Source: Candidatus Oscillochloris fontis
Lineage (GTDB): Bacteria; Chloroflexota; Chloroflexia; Chloroflexales; Chloroflexaceae
DNA: 64,000 nt
Assembly: GCF_004138135.1 (NCBI RefSeq)
Contig: NZ_RYFD01000009.1
Coordinates: forward strand, 1-64,000
Direction: 5' to 3'
The translations under genes were made by a program, and so were the position numbers. Below the pieces are notes generated by a model that had not been told where the DNA came from, did no database searches, and saw only the letters and a list, made by a program, of their open reading frames with translations. How positions within the stretch are numbered: position 1 is the stretch's first letter; each line of letters opens with the position of its first letter. Shown here in pieces: positions 8,292 to 17,169 of the stretch.

Positions 8292-11200
8292 ATGAGTGCC
8301 GGAATGGTCTATTTTGTGGGTGCCGGGCCAGGTGCGCCCGATCTGATAACGGTGCGCGGGCGGACGATCATTGAGCAGGCCGATCTGGTGCTGTATGCGG
8401 ATAGTCTGGTGCAGGCGAGTGTGGCCGGTTTGGCGCAGAAACCGGGGGCGAGGATTGTTGGTTCTGCCGATCTTCACTTGGGCCAGATTGTTGATCTGAT
8501 GACTGAAGTGGCTCTATCGGGTGGTGTGGTGGCGCGGGTCCACACCGGCGACCCGGCGCTCTATGGGGCGATCCACGAGCAGATGCGGCTGTTGCGCGAA
8601 CGCAATGTGGCCTACGCGGTTGTGCCGGGGGTGAGTGCTGCCTTTGCAGCAGCGGCGCGCTTAGGTGTGGAACTGACCATCCCGGAGGTGACTCAGACGC
8701 TCATTCTGAGCCGCAGCGCGGGGCGCACACCCGTACCGCCCCGCGAGGGGCTAGGTGGCCTTGCGGCGCACGGTGCGTCGTTGGTGCTCTATCTGAGTGT
8801 GGATCAGATCGAGCAGGTGGTCGAAGGGCTGCTTGCTAGTGGTGGCTATACGCCCACCACCCCGGCAGCAGTGGTCTACCGGGTGAGTTGGCCCGATGAA
8901 CAGGTGGTGCGCGGCACCCTGGCCGACATTGCCGAGGCAGTGCGGCAGGCCGGGTTCACGCGCCACGCACTGATTATGGTCGGGGCGGCACTCGACCCGG
9001 CGCTGACGAGTCCGGCCAGCCGTCTCTACGACCCCAACTTTAGCCACGGCTATCGGCGGGGTGTGGCGGAGGTGTCAGGTACCTTCGCCGTGGGGCTGAA
9101 GCCCCCGGCTAGGTACTACAAAGCCCGCCTACGCGGGCTAACCCCAGCCCGCGTAGGCGGGCTTCGTGAGGTTAGCCCGCGACTTCAGTCGCTGGGCGCT
9201 ACCCCCCCCCTCATCATCGCGGTGAGTCGGCGTGGCAGCCAGTTGGCCCACGAGCTTGCCCAGGGGTTGGGCGGGGAGGCGTGGGTGCCACGTCGCTTCG
9301 CGCTGGGCGACACGCAGCATTATGAGGGGCCAGTGGCGGCGTTGATCGCGCAGCAGTGGCAGCCGGGGCGCACCTTAGTATTGGTGATGGCGGCGGGAAT
9401 TGCCGTGCGCGCCTGTGCGCCGCTGCTCGGCCATAAAAGCAGCGACCCGGCGGTGATCTGTCTGGATGAGGCGGGCAACTCGGTCATTCCGCTGCTGGGC
9501 GGGCATCGCGCCGGGGCCAACGCGCTGGCTCGGCAGATCGCGCATCTCACCGGCGGCCACGCGGCGATCACCACGGCCAGTGACACCCAGGGCTTGCCTG
9601 CGCTCGATCTGCTCGGTCAGGAGCAGGGCTGGCGGGTTGATCCGGCTTCGGCGCTCACCCACACCATGGGGTGCCTGGTGAATGGTGAAGCGCTGGGCTG
9701 TTATGTGCATCCCGCCCTGCACGCGCAGCGCCAACTGTTGGAGACCTGGCTGGCCGCGTGTCCCGATCTCACCTTTGTGGATGACCCGGCGCAGTTGTTG
9801 GATGCACGCTACCGGGCGGGGGTGCTGGTGAGCCACATGGCGCACGCCGATCTCTGGCCGCAACTGGCCAGCAAGGGCGTGCGCTACAACCTGCCCCTGC
9901 TGGTGGTGGGGATGGGCTGTCGGCGCGGGGTGCCGCGTGCCGAACTGGAGGCCGCGCTGCTGAGTGGGTTGGACGCGGCGGGGTTGAGCCGGGCCAACCT
10001 AGCGGCGCTGGCAACGGTGGAGCAGAAGGCGCAGGAAGCCGGGCTGATCGCGTTGGCCGAGGGGCTGGGGCTACGCTTGGAGATCGTGACGGCGGCGCAG
10101 ATGGCGCACCTCAACCCCAGCGACTTCAGTCCCAGTGCGGCCAGTGAACACCTCGATCTGATCGGCGTGGCCGAACCAGCCGCACTGCTGGTAGCGGGCG
10201 GTGAACTGCTCGTCCCCAAGCAGCGTTTCGAGCGCTGCACGCTGGCGGTGGCGTTGTGCCAACCGCGCCCTTCCGGCCACCTGACGCTGGTCAGTTTGGG
10301 GCCGGGCGACCCCCAGCAGATGACGCTGGCGGCCCACGCGGCGCTGCGTGAGGCCGAGGTGGTGGTGGGTTATCAGGGTTATATCGAGTCGATCCAGGGC
10401 TTGCTGACGCCCCAACAGACGGTGATCGCATCGGGCATGAAGACCGAGGTGGAACGGGCCATGCAGGCGATTGAGGCGGCTGAGGCCGGGCGGCGGGTAG
10501 CACTGGTGAGTAGTGGCGACATTGGCATCTACGCGATGGCCGGGCCGGTCTTTGAGGGGTTGCAGGCGCGTGGTTGGGATGGCCAGACGCCGCAGGTGCG
10601 CGTCCTCCCCGGTATCAGCGCCTTCCAGGCGGCAGCGGCGCGCATGGGGGCAGCCATCAGCCACGATTTCTGTGTGATCAGCCTGAGTGACCTACTCACG
10701 CCCTGGGATCTGATCGAGCGCCGGTTGGCGGCGGCGGCTAACGGCGATCTGGTGGTGGCGCTCTACAACCCACGTTCGCAGGATCGCCACTGGCAGCTAG
10801 GGGTGGCACTAGACATTCTGCGTACCCAGCGCAACGCGAATACCCCGGTCATCTTCGCCACCAACGTGGCGCGCCCCGATGAGCGTATGGTGGTGACGAC
10901 GCTGTCCGAGGCTGATCCGACACTGGCCGACATGTTCACCGTGGTGCTGATCGGCAACAGCCGTAGCTACATCGCCGGGGGCCATGTGGTGACGCCACGC
11001 GGCTATGCGGCGGGAGGGAGGATGGACGTTGGCCCTCACCCCCCTAGCCCCCCTCTCCCGTTCGCTGCGCGAACAGGCGAGGGAGGGATACCACATGATG
11101 TGCCCGTGGCCCAAGACCCATCCGTAGGGGCGCATCACAATGCGCCCGTGGCCCAAGACCCGCCCGTAGGGGCGCATCGTGATGCGCCCACCCGTGTGCC

Positions 11201-11657
11201 CGAATACCCCATCGTTCTGACCGGGATGCAGGGGGTGGCCGTTACCGTCGTGGGGGGCGGGGCGGTGGGGGAGCGCAAGGTGCGTGGGTTGTTGGCAGCA
11301 GGCGCAGCGGTGCGGCTGATCAGCCCGCTGGCGAGTGCGCAACTCCAAGCCTGGGCCGCAGCGGGCCAGATTGAGTGGGAGGCGCGGCCCTTCCAGGCGG
11401 GTGATCTGGAAGCGGCACGCTTGGCCTTCGCATGCACCAATCAGCGTGCGGTGAACGCCATGGTGGCGCACGAGGCGGCGGAGCGTGGGGTGCTGTGTAA
11501 TGTGGCCGATGCCCCCAGTGAGGGCAACTTCCACCTGCCCGCCCTGCACCGTAGCGCGGGCCTGACGGTTGCCGTCAGTACGAGTGGCAGCAGTCCGGCG
11601 CGTGCCGCTGCGCTGCGCGACGCGATTGCGCGCTGGCTGATGGCTGATAACCAGTAG
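8292..11657 (+). CDS. Four-domain cobalamin fusion: CobM-CbiG-CobJ-precorrin-2 dehydrogenase
   Basis: This 1121-aa protein joins four steps. Residues about 1-262 are precorrin-4 C11-methyltransferase (VYFVGAGPGAPDLITVRG; VHTGDPALYGAIHEQMRLL). About 306-655 is CbiG, cobalt-precorrin-5A hydrolase (PLIIAVSRRGSQLAHELAQG; LVVGMGCRRGVP). About 663-905 is precorrin-3B C17-methyltransferase CobJ (LTLVSLGPGDPQQMTLAAH; ALVSSGDIGIYAMAGPV). About 973-1121 is a CysG-N/Met8-like NAD-dependent dehydrogenase (VTVVGGGAVGERKVRGLLAA; GNFHLPALHRSAGLTVAVST) that makes sirohydrochlorin from precorrin-2. The two long linkers are translated palindromic repeats (9092-9205 and 11031-11196). ATG 8292 opens the first domain; the frame upstream is translated repeat. 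CobM-CbiG and CbiG-CobJ fusions are known, and the four-part order with the dehydrogenase last is less common. Confidence 0.93.
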   Translation: MSAGMVYFVGAGPGAPDLITVRGRTIIEQADLVLYADSLVQASVAGLAQKPGARIVGSADLHLGQIVDLMTEVALSGGVVARVHTGDPALYGAIHEQMRLLRERNVAYAVVPGVSAAFAAAARLGVELTIPEVTQTLILSRSAGRTPVPPREGLGGLAAHGASLVLYLSVDQIEQVVEGLLASGGYTPTTPAAVVYRVSWPDEQVVRGTLADIAEAVRQAGFTRHALIMVGAALDPALTSPASRLYDPNFSHGYRRGVAEVSGTFAVGLKPPARYYKARLRGLTPARVGGLREVSPRLQSLGATPPLIIAVSRRGSQLAHELAQGLGGEAWVPRRFALGDTQHYEGPVAALIAQQWQPGRTLVLVMAAGIAVRACAPLLGHKSSDPAVICLDEAGNSVIPLLGGHRAGANALARQIAHLTGGHAAITTASDTQGLPALDLLGQEQGWRVDPASALTHTMGCLVNGEALGCYVHPALHAQRQLLETWLAACPDLTFVDDPAQLLDARYRAGVLVSHMAHADLWPQLASKGVRYNLPLLVVGMGCRRGVPRAELEAALLSGLDAAGLSRANLAALATVEQKAQEAGLIALAEGLGLRLEIVTAAQMAHLNPSDFSPSAASEHLDLIGVAEPAALLVAGGELLVPKQRFERCTLAVALCQPRPSGHLTLVSLGPGDPQQMTLAAHAALREAEVVVGYQGYIESIQGLLTPQQTVIASGMKTEVERAMQAIEAAEAGRRVALVSSGDIGIYAMAGPVFEGLQARGWDGQTPQVRVLPGISAFQAAAARMGAAISHDFCVISLSDLLTPWDLIERRLAAAANGDLVVALYNPRSQDRHWQLGVALDILRTQRNANTPVIFATNVARPDERMVVTTLSEADPTLADMFTVVLIGNSRSYIAGGHVVTPRGYAAGGRMDVGPHPPSPPLPFAARTGEGGIPHDVPVAQDPSVGAHHNAPVAQDPPVGAHRDAPTRVPEYPIVLTGMQGVAVTVVGGGAVGERKVRGLLAAGAAVRLISPLASAQLQAWAAAGQIEWEARPFQAGDLEAARLAFACTNQRAVNAMVAHEAAERGVLCNVADAPSEGNFHLPALHRSAGLTVAVSTSGSSPARAAALRDAIARWLMADNQ
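9092..9205. repeat. Palindromic repeat translated as interdomain linker
   Basis: GGGGCTGAAGCCCC and the inverted pair AGCCCGCCTACGCGGGCT / AGCCCGCGTAGGCGGGCT form nested hairpins. The stretch is read in frame as about 40 residues rich in Arg, Leu and Gly between the CobM and CbiG domains. Confidence 0.85.
11031..11196. repeat. Two palindrome families translated as interdomain linker
   Basis: The first part (to about 11090) is a GGCCCTCACCCCC-type palindrome. The second holds two copies of a GTAGGGGCGCATC...GATGCGCCC hairpin about 38 bp apart. All of it is open in frame, giving a Pro/Ala/His-rich linker of about 65 residues between CobJ and the dehydrogenase domain. Confidence 0.85.
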
Positions 11658-11683
11658 CTGTGTGGGGGAAACAGAAGTATTTT

Positions 11684-11898
11684 GTTGACGCAAAGGCGCA
11701 AAGACGCAAAGTTTTCACTAGAGGTTCCAATCGAATCCTTTGTCAGCGAAAACATCTGGGATGCGCCGCATGGCTTCGACAAGCTTGGCTTCGACAAGCT
11801 TGGCTTCGACAAGCTCAGCCACCGCGCCGCATTGCAGTTTTCCCAGGGCTTTTTCGCACTAACAAAACTTTGCGCCTTGGCGTCTTTGCGTCAAAATC
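11684..11898. repeat. GACGCAAAG-type palindrome with a 15-bp triplication
   Basis: TTGACGCAAAGGCGCAAAGA at the left is mirrored by CTTTGCGCCTTGGCGTCTTT at the right. Inside, GGCTTCGACAAGCTT is repeated (two exact copies plus a third ending CTCAGCC, about 11773-11815). The stretch is an open frame continuous with cobA but is not counted as coding. Confidence 0.75.
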
Positions 11899-11933
11899 GG
11901 AATCTCGGAGTTACAGTAACAAGGAGACAAACC

Positions 11934-12731
11934 TTGAGCGGTAAAGCCTATCTCATCGGGGCTGGCCCAGGCCGCCCCGACCTGATCACGGTGCGCGGGC
12001 TGAACCTGCTGCGCCAAGCCGATGTGGTACTCTACGACTGGCTCGTGGCCCCGCAACTGGTGGCCCAAGCGCGGCCCAATGCCATCCAGGTCTTTGTCGG
12101 CAAAGCCCACGACCGGCATAAACTGGAGCAAGACACCATTACCGATCTGCTGGTCGAATATGTCCGTGCCGGACACCACGTAGCGCGGCTCAAAGGCGGC
12201 GATCCGAGCGTCTTCGGGCATGTGGCTGAAGAGGCCCAAGCCCTGGCCGCTGCCGGGTTGGAGTTCGAGATCGTACCGGGGGTCTCATCGGCGCTGGCCG
12301 CCCCTGCCTACGCGGGTATCCCCGTCACCAGCCGGGGCTACTCGACCGCCTTTGCGGTCGTAACCGGCCACGAGGCTCCTGGCAAAGCCGACAGCAACAC
12401 CGAATGGAACGCGCTGGCGCACATTCCCACCCTGATCGTATTGATGGGGCTACACCGGGTTGATCTGGTCTGTACGACACTGATCGCGGCGGGGCGGGCG
12501 GCCAGCACCCCGGCGGCGGTGATCAGCCGCGCTACGACCCGCGAACAGCGGGTGGTGCGGGCCACCCTGGCCGATCTGCCCGCTGCGCTGCACGCGGCCA
12601 ATCTACCCACTCCGGCCATCCTGATCATTGGCGAGGTGGTCGGGCTGGGTGCGGCGCTGGAGTGGTTTGTGCCGAGTCTGGTTGAGGAGGGGTTTGAGGC
12701 GTTTGAGCAGATTGAGCAGCGTGAGCTTTGA
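11934..12731 (+). CDS. cobA: Uroporphyrinogen-III C-methyltransferase (SUMT)
   Basis: SUMT methylates uroporphyrinogen III at C2 and C7 to make precorrin-2, the branch point to B12 and siroheme. The 265-aa product has GKAYLIGAGPGRPDLITVRG at the N-terminus, VLYDWLVAPQLVAQA (about 31-45), VARLKGGDPSVFGHVAEEA (about 82-100) and VPGVSSALAAPAYAGIPVT (about 115-133), all diagnostic. I choose the TTG at 11934: an AAGGAG box sits about nine bases upstream and the codon precedes the conserved domain. The longer open frame from 11682 is translated repeat DNA. Confidence 0.94.
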   Translation: MSGKAYLIGAGPGRPDLITVRGLNLLRQADVVLYDWLVAPQLVAQARPNAIQVFVGKAHDRHKLEQDTITDLLVEYVRAGHHVARLKGGDPSVFGHVAEEAQALAAAGLEFEIVPGVSSALAAPAYAGIPVTSRGYSTAFAVVTGHEAPGKADSNTEWNALAHIPTLIVLMGLHRVDLVCTTLIAAGRAASTPAAVISRATTREQRVVRATLADLPAALHAANLPTPAILIIGEVVGLGAALEWFVPSLVEEGFEAFEQIEQREL

Positions 12732-12739
12732 AGAAGTCT

Positions 12740-12872
12740 ATTTTGACGCAAAGGCGCAGAGAGGATACATGTTTTAACGCAAAGACGCAAAGACGCAAAG
12801 ACGCAAAGATGCAGAGGTTTTGATTGAATTCTAACTTGCAGGCTTTGCGCCTTGGCGTCTTTGCGTCAAACG
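12740..12872. repeat. GACGCAAAG-type palindrome
   Basis: The left side carries TTTTGACGCAAAGGCGCAG and then several tandem AGACGCAA units (about 12775-12810). The right side carries GGCTTTGCGCCTTGGCGTCT TTGCGTCAA. It lies between cobA and cobT. Confidence 0.8.
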
Positions 12873-12888
12873 GAGAGCAACCGATAGT

Positions 12889-13947
12889 ATGCAAATCCCT
12901 TTCATCCCCCAACTCACCGCCCCCGAAGCCCCATCGGGGGCACTCGGACGCTTAGCGGAGTTAGGTGCTCAGATCGCGGCCATACGCGGCACGCCCAGCC
13001 CGCGCATCGAACGCCCAGTTATGGTGATTATGGCGGCAGACCACGGGGTTGCCCGCCACGGAGTGAGCGCCTTTCCCCAGGCGGTCACGGCGCAGATGGT
13101 GCGCAACGTGCTGCGCGGCGGGGCAGCCAGTAGCGTCCTGGCGCGCCACGCCAACGCCGAGTTGGTGGTGGTGGATGTCGGGGTGGATGCTGACCTGCGC
13201 GATCTACGCGGACTGCGCCAGCACAAGATCGCCCCCGGCACCCGCGACATGACCCGCGAGCCAGCGATGAGCCGCGAGCAGGCATGGTGCGCCGTGGAGG
13301 TGGGAATGGACATCGCCAGCGAACTGATCGCGGCGGGGGCCGATCTGATCGCACCCGGCGAAAAGGGCATCGGCAACACCACCGCCGCCAGCGCGGTGAT
13401 TGCCGGGCTGTGTGGGCTGCCGGTGGCCAGTGTCACCGGGCGCGGCACGGGCATTGATGAGGCCGGGTGGGAACGCAAGGTGGCGCTGATCGAAGCCGCG
13501 CTGGCCCTGCACCGCCCCGATCCAGCCGATGGCCTGGGGGTTCTGGCCTCCGTGGGGGGCTTCGATATTGGTGGGATGGCGGGGTTGATGCTGGGGGCTG
13601 CGGCGCAGCGCGTCCCAGTGCTGGTTGATGGCGTGATCGCCGGGGCTGCCGCGTTGGTGGCGCTCAATCTGGCCCCGGCCATTCAACCCTACCTGATCGC
13701 CACGCATCGTTCGGTCGAACGCGGCCACGCCGCCGTCTTCGAGCGCATCGGCAGCCCCCCGCTCTTCGACATGCAGATGCGGCTGGGTGAGGCCAGCGGA
13801 GCCGCCTTGGCGATCCCGCTGTGTCAAGTAGCGTGTACACTGGTAGGACATGGTTCTAACGAATTTGACACTTCGCCACTGGATGGCCCTCACCCCCAGC
13901 CCCTCTCCCGTGGGCTTCGCCCACAGGCGAGGGGGGTACTATCTTGA
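12889..13947 (+). CDS. cobT: Nicotinate-nucleotide-dimethylbenzimidazole phosphoribosyltransferase
   Basis: CobT makes alpha-ribazole phosphate for the lower ligand. The 352-aa protein has APEAPSGALGRLAELGAQIA near the N-terminus, VMVIMAADHGVARHGVSAFP (about 45-64), GEKGIGNTTAASAVI (about 160-174), ASVGGFDIGGMAGLMLGAA (about 221-239) and the catalytic Glu in MQMRLGEASGAALAIPL (about 295-311). After that motif the usual ending is lost. The sequence passes into a translated palindrome (GPHPQPLSRGLRPQARGVLS), so the stop codon lies in repeat DNA. The core active site remains, so activity is likely. Confidence 0.92.
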   Translation: MQIPFIPQLTAPEAPSGALGRLAELGAQIAAIRGTPSPRIERPVMVIMAADHGVARHGVSAFPQAVTAQMVRNVLRGGAASSVLARHANAELVVVDVGVDADLRDLRGLRQHKIAPGTRDMTREPAMSREQAWCAVEVGMDIASELIAAGADLIAPGEKGIGNTTAASAVIAGLCGLPVASVTGRGTGIDEAGWERKVALIEAALALHRPDPADGLGVLASVGGFDIGGMAGLMLGAAAQRVPVLVDGVIAGAAALVALNLAPAIQPYLIATHRSVERGHAAVFERIGSPPLFDMQMRLGEASGAALAIPLCQVACTLVGHGSNEFDTSPLDGPHPQPLSRGLRPQARGVLS

Positions 13948-14021
13948 GGTATCTCCTGGCCTATTCCCCCCTCGCCTGTTCGCGCAGCGAACGGGAGAGG
14001 GGGGCTAGGGGGGTGAGGGGC
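13885..14021. repeat. GGCCCTCACCCCC-type palindrome
   Basis: The left arm GGCCCTCACCCCCAGCCCCT, within the 3' end of cobT, is mirrored by GGGGGGCTAGGGGGGTGAGG at the right. Inner hairpins include GTGGGCTTCGCCCAC. It is closely related to 5201-5336. Confidence 0.85.
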
Positions 14022-14080
14022 GACTGATGATTTTGGAACTTTGTACATACCACACTTTTAGAGCACCCAGGAGTTCTCCC

Positions 14081-15484
14081 ATGCCTAACCTCCCGCGCCT
14101 CATGCTCGCCGCCCCGATGAGCGGCAGTGGTAAGACCACCATCACCGCCGGGGTGATCGCCGCGCTGGCGGCACGCGGCCTTCAGGTGGCCCCGTTCAAG
14201 TGTGGCCCCGACTATATTGATCCTACCTACCACGCGCTGGCTGCCGGTCGCCCATGCGCCAACCTCGATGCCTGGATGGTGCCGCCCGCGCACATCCCGA
14301 CGATCCTGGCCCGCCGCGCCGCCGGGGCCGATGTGGCACTGATCGAGGGGGTGATGGGCCTCTTCGATGGCTATGCCGGGGATGATGATACCGGCAGTAG
14401 TGCCCATATTGCCCGTCTGACTAACACGCCCGTGGTGGTGGTGCTGAGTATCGCCTCGATGGCGCGCACGGCAGCGGCGCTGATCCACGGGCTGCGCAGC
14501 TTCGACCCGCAGGTCAAGGTGGTGGGGGTGATCCTCAATAATGCCGGGAGTGCCCGCCATATTCAGATGGTGCAGCAGGCGATTGAGCAAAGCGTCGGGT
14601 TGCCCGTGGTTGGCGCACTGACCCGCGAGGCGCTGCTCAATCTACCCGAACGCCATTTGGGTCTCGTGCCCACCGCCGAGCCGGGGCGTTGGGCGGAGTG
14701 GATCGCCCAGGTGCGCAGCCGTGTCGAAGCCGGGATCGATCTGGATCGCTTGCTCGAACTGGCACGCGCCGCCGAGGTCATGCCCGAACCTGCACCGCTC
14801 CCCACTGCGCCCGCGCCAATCGCTCGCACCAACCCCACCATCGCCATCGCCCGCGACGAAGCCTTCAGTTTTATCTACCCGGAGAATCTGGAGTTGCTCG
14901 AAGCGGCTGGGGCCAAGTTGGCCTTCTTCAGCCCCATGCATGACCAGGTTCTCCCAGAGGCGACCGGGGCGATCTATCTGTGTGGCGGCTTCCCCGAACT
15001 CTATGCCGAGACATTGAGTGGCAACCATGCCATGCTCAATGCGTTACGTCAAGCTGCACAGCAGAACATGCCGATCTATGCCGAATGTGGCGGGCTGATG
15101 TATCTGACTCAGGCGGTGCAGGATGAGGCGGGGCGCAGCTTCCCGATGGTAGGCGTGCTGCCCGGCCACTCGGCCATGAGCGGGCGGCTGACGCTGGGCT
15201 ACCGCACCGTCACGGCGCTGGCCGATAGTTGGCTCTGGCGGGCGGGCGAGACGATGCGCGGCCACGAGTTCCACTACTCGGTTTGGGCCGAGCGCCCGCC
15301 GGAGACGGCGTGGCTCTACACGCGCCAACCCGATGCTATGCGCCCAGAGGCGAGCAATGAGGGTACCCAAATCGGCAATGTTCTGGCCTCCTACATCCAT
15401 CTGCACTTCCTGGCCGCCCCGCAGATGGTGGAACGGTTTGTGCAGGCAGCATCAATCATCCCGATCATCCCGATCATCCCGTAG
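14081..15484 (+). CDS. cbiA: Cobyrinate a,c-diamide synthase CbiA
   Basis: CbiA amidates the a and c side chains using glutamine and ATP. The 467-aa product starts PRLMLAAPMSGSGKTTITAG, a Walker-type P-loop of the dethiobiotin-synthetase-like N-terminal domain. It continues with FKCGPDYIDPTYHALA (about 38-53) and LIEGVMGLFDGYAG (about 86-100). The C-terminal class I glutamine amidotransferase domain has the nucleophile Cys in PIYAECGGLMYLTQAV (about 330-345) and HEFHYSVW near 394. ATG 14081 follows an AGGAG box and begins the domain. The tail IIPIIPIIP is encoded by three ATCATCCCG units at the edge of a repeat. Confidence 0.95.
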   Translation: MPNLPRLMLAAPMSGSGKTTITAGVIAALAARGLQVAPFKCGPDYIDPTYHALAAGRPCANLDAWMVPPAHIPTILARRAAGADVALIEGVMGLFDGYAGDDDTGSSAHIARLTNTPVVVVLSIASMARTAAALIHGLRSFDPQVKVVGVILNNAGSARHIQMVQQAIEQSVGLPVVGALTREALLNLPERHLGLVPTAEPGRWAEWIAQVRSRVEAGIDLDRLLELARAAEVMPEPAPLPTAPAPIARTNPTIAIARDEAFSFIYPENLELLEAAGAKLAFFSPMHDQVLPEATGAIYLCGGFPELYAETLSGNHAMLNALRQAAQQNMPIYAECGGLMYLTQAVQDEAGRSFPMVGVLPGHSAMSGRLTLGYRTVTALADSWLWRAGETMRGHEFHYSVWAERPPETAWLYTRQPDAMRPEASNEGTQIGNVLASYIHLHFLAAPQMVERFVQAASIIPIIPIIP

Positions 15485-15664
15485 GGGCGAAGCATCGCCC
15501 GCCAATCCTGTTCGTGTTCCCCGGCATCCTTGCGGGGCGATGCTTCGCCCCTACAGGGGAACCCCGATCATCCCGATCATCCCGTAGGGGCGAAGCATCG
15601 CCCGCCAATCCTGTTCGTGTTCCCCGGCTCCTTGCGGGGCGATGCTTCGCCCCTACAGGGGAAC
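15482..15664. repeat. GTAGGGGCGAAGCATCGCCC palindrome, two copies
   Basis: GTAGGGGCGAAGCATCGCCC is followed about 40 bp later by its inverse GGGGCGATGCTTCGCCCCTA. The whole unit recurs about 106 bp on, joined by ATCCCGATCATCCCG repeats. It fills the cbiA-cobS gap. Confidence 0.88.
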
Positions 15665-15696
15665 CCCATCGTTCACCATCATAAAGGAACCCCACC

Positions 15697-16452
15697 GTGC
15701 GTATCTCTAACCCATTGCGTAGCCTCGGCGAAGCGCTGCGCTTCCTGACTATTCTGCCCCAACCATGGCTGCCGCCCTCGGCGGAGGGTAGCTTTGCCGC
15801 CGCATTGCCCTTCTTCCCCCTCGCAGGGCTGGTCATCGGCGGGTTGCTGGTGGCCACCGGCGCAGGTGCGAACCTGCTCTGGCTCAGCCCGGTACCCACC
15901 GCCCTGATCGTGGTGCTCTGGGTCATCCTCACCTCTGGCTTACACCTCGATGGCCTGAGCGACACCTTCGATGGCGTGATGAGTTGGCGTCCGCGTGAGC
16001 GCAAACTAGAGATCATGCGTGATAGCCGGATCGGGGCGATGGGCGCACTAGCCCTCGCAGCAGTGGTACTATTAAAGGTGAGTTTCCTGCTGGCTGCCGG
16101 GGCCATGTGGTGGCCCGCCGTCCTGATCGCCCCGGTGCTGGGTCGCTGGGCGATGATCTATGGTATCGTGCGTTTCCCCAGTGCGCGCGCCGATGGCCTC
16201 GGCCAGAGCGCCCGCGCCCAAGCCAGCCCGATCACCCTCGTGGTGGCGGCGGGCAGCGCCTTGCTGATTGCGGGCCTCGCCGCCGGGCTACCCGGCCTGC
16301 TCGCAGTCCTCGCCGTGACTGGCGTGGCGCATCTGTTGGCCACATGGTGGACACGGGCGCTGGGTGGCCTCACCGGCGACACCTATGGGGCATTGTGTGA
16401 ACTGAGCGAAGTGGTGGCGTTAGCGGTTATCAGTCTGCGAATATTCCTATGA
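15697..16452 (+). CDS. cobS: Adenosylcobinamide-GDP ribazoletransferase CobS
   Basis: CobS is the membrane cobalamin synthase that joins adenosylcobinamide-GDP to alpha-ribazole. The 251-aa protein is strongly hydrophobic with several membrane segments. It has the family motifs LRFLTILPQPW near the N-terminus, GLHLDGLSDTFDGVMSW (about 85-101, acidic metal site), MRDSRIGAMGALAL (about 108-121) and the late GGLTGDTYGALCELSEVVAL (about 225-244). Its GTG start follows AAAGGAACCCCACC. The last four bases overlap cobU, implying translational coupling. Confidence 0.93.
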   Translation: MRISNPLRSLGEALRFLTILPQPWLPPSAEGSFAAALPFFPLAGLVIGGLLVATGAGANLLWLSPVPTALIVVLWVILTSGLHLDGLSDTFDGVMSWRPRERKLEIMRDSRIGAMGALALAAVVLLKVSFLLAAGAMWWPAVLIAPVLGRWAMIYGIVRFPSARADGLGQSARAQASPITLVVAAGSALLIAGLAAGLPGLLAVLAVTGVAHLLATWWTRALGGLTGDTYGALCELSEVVALAVISLRIFL

Positions 16453-17000
16453 GTAGCATCACTCTCTTTACCGGCGGGGCGCGCAGTGGCAAGAGCGCCC
16501 ATGCGGAACAGTACGCCCGGCGTCTGGGCGAACCGATCATCTATGTGGCCACAGCCGAGGCGCGTGATGCCGAGATGCAAGAGCGCATCGCCCACCACCA
16601 GCAGCGCCGCCCGGCCACCTGGCCCACCATCGAAGCCCCATTGAACGTTGCGCAGGCGCTTGAAGCGGTACCGATGGGCGCGGTGGTGCTGCTCGACTGC
16701 CTCTCGCTCCTGGTCACCAACCTGCTGCTGGCCCACGAAGCCGACCCGGAGCCAGCGATTGTGGCCGAGGTGAACGCGATCCTGGCTGTGGCCCAGACCC
16801 GCGCCCTGCACCTGATCATCGTCACCAACGAGGTCGGCATGGGGATTGTCCCCGCCTACCCACTGGGCCGGATCTACCGCGACGTACTGGGGCGCGCCAA
16901 CCAGCAGGTGGCCGCCGCTGCTGATGCGGTCTATCTGGTGGTGAGTGGAATACCGATAGAGATCAAGGCTCTCGCGGCTGCGTGGGCCAAAGAAGCGTAA
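16449..17000 (+). CDS. cobU: Adenosylcobinamide kinase / adenosylcobinamide-phosphate guanylyltransferase
   Basis: This bifunctional enzyme activates adenosylcobinamide to its GDP derivative. The 183-aa product begins SSITLFTGGARSGKSAHAEQ, with the Walker A loop GGARSGKS. VVLLDCLSLLVTNLLL (about 76-91) and IIVTNEVGMGIVPAYPLGR (about 118-136) are family signatures, and GRIYRDVLGRANQQVAAAAD follows. It overlaps cobS by ATGA. Confidence 0.95.
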   Translation: MSSITLFTGGARSGKSAHAEQYARRLGEPIIYVATAEARDAEMQERIAHHQQRRPATWPTIEAPLNVAQALEAVPMGAVVLLDCLSLLVTNLLLAHEADPEPAIVAEVNAILAVAQTRALHLIIVTNEVGMGIVPAYPLGRIYRDVLGRANQQVAAAADAVYLVVSGIPIEIKALAAAWAKEA

Positions 17001-17009
17001 TCCCGGTTT

Positions 17010-17136
17010 TGACGCCAAGACGCCAAGGCGCAAAGCCTGCAACAACCCTTTGCGTCAAAACGAGGTTTCTTTTACCCCAAGTGTGAATAGTTACCCCCAA
17101 GCAAAAGCTTTGCGTCGTTGCGCCTTTGCGTCAATA
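17010..17136. repeat. GACGCAAAG-type palindrome
   Basis: TTTTGACGCCAAGACGCCAAGG and later GCAAAAGCTTTGCGTCGTTG CGCCTTTGCGTCAA are inverted relative to one another. The internal AACGAGGTTTCTTTTACCCC is shared with the element at about 8208-8228. Confidence 0.75.
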
Positions 17137-17169
17137 TGCGGCTGCTGTACAGGTACAGAGGAGCATTGA

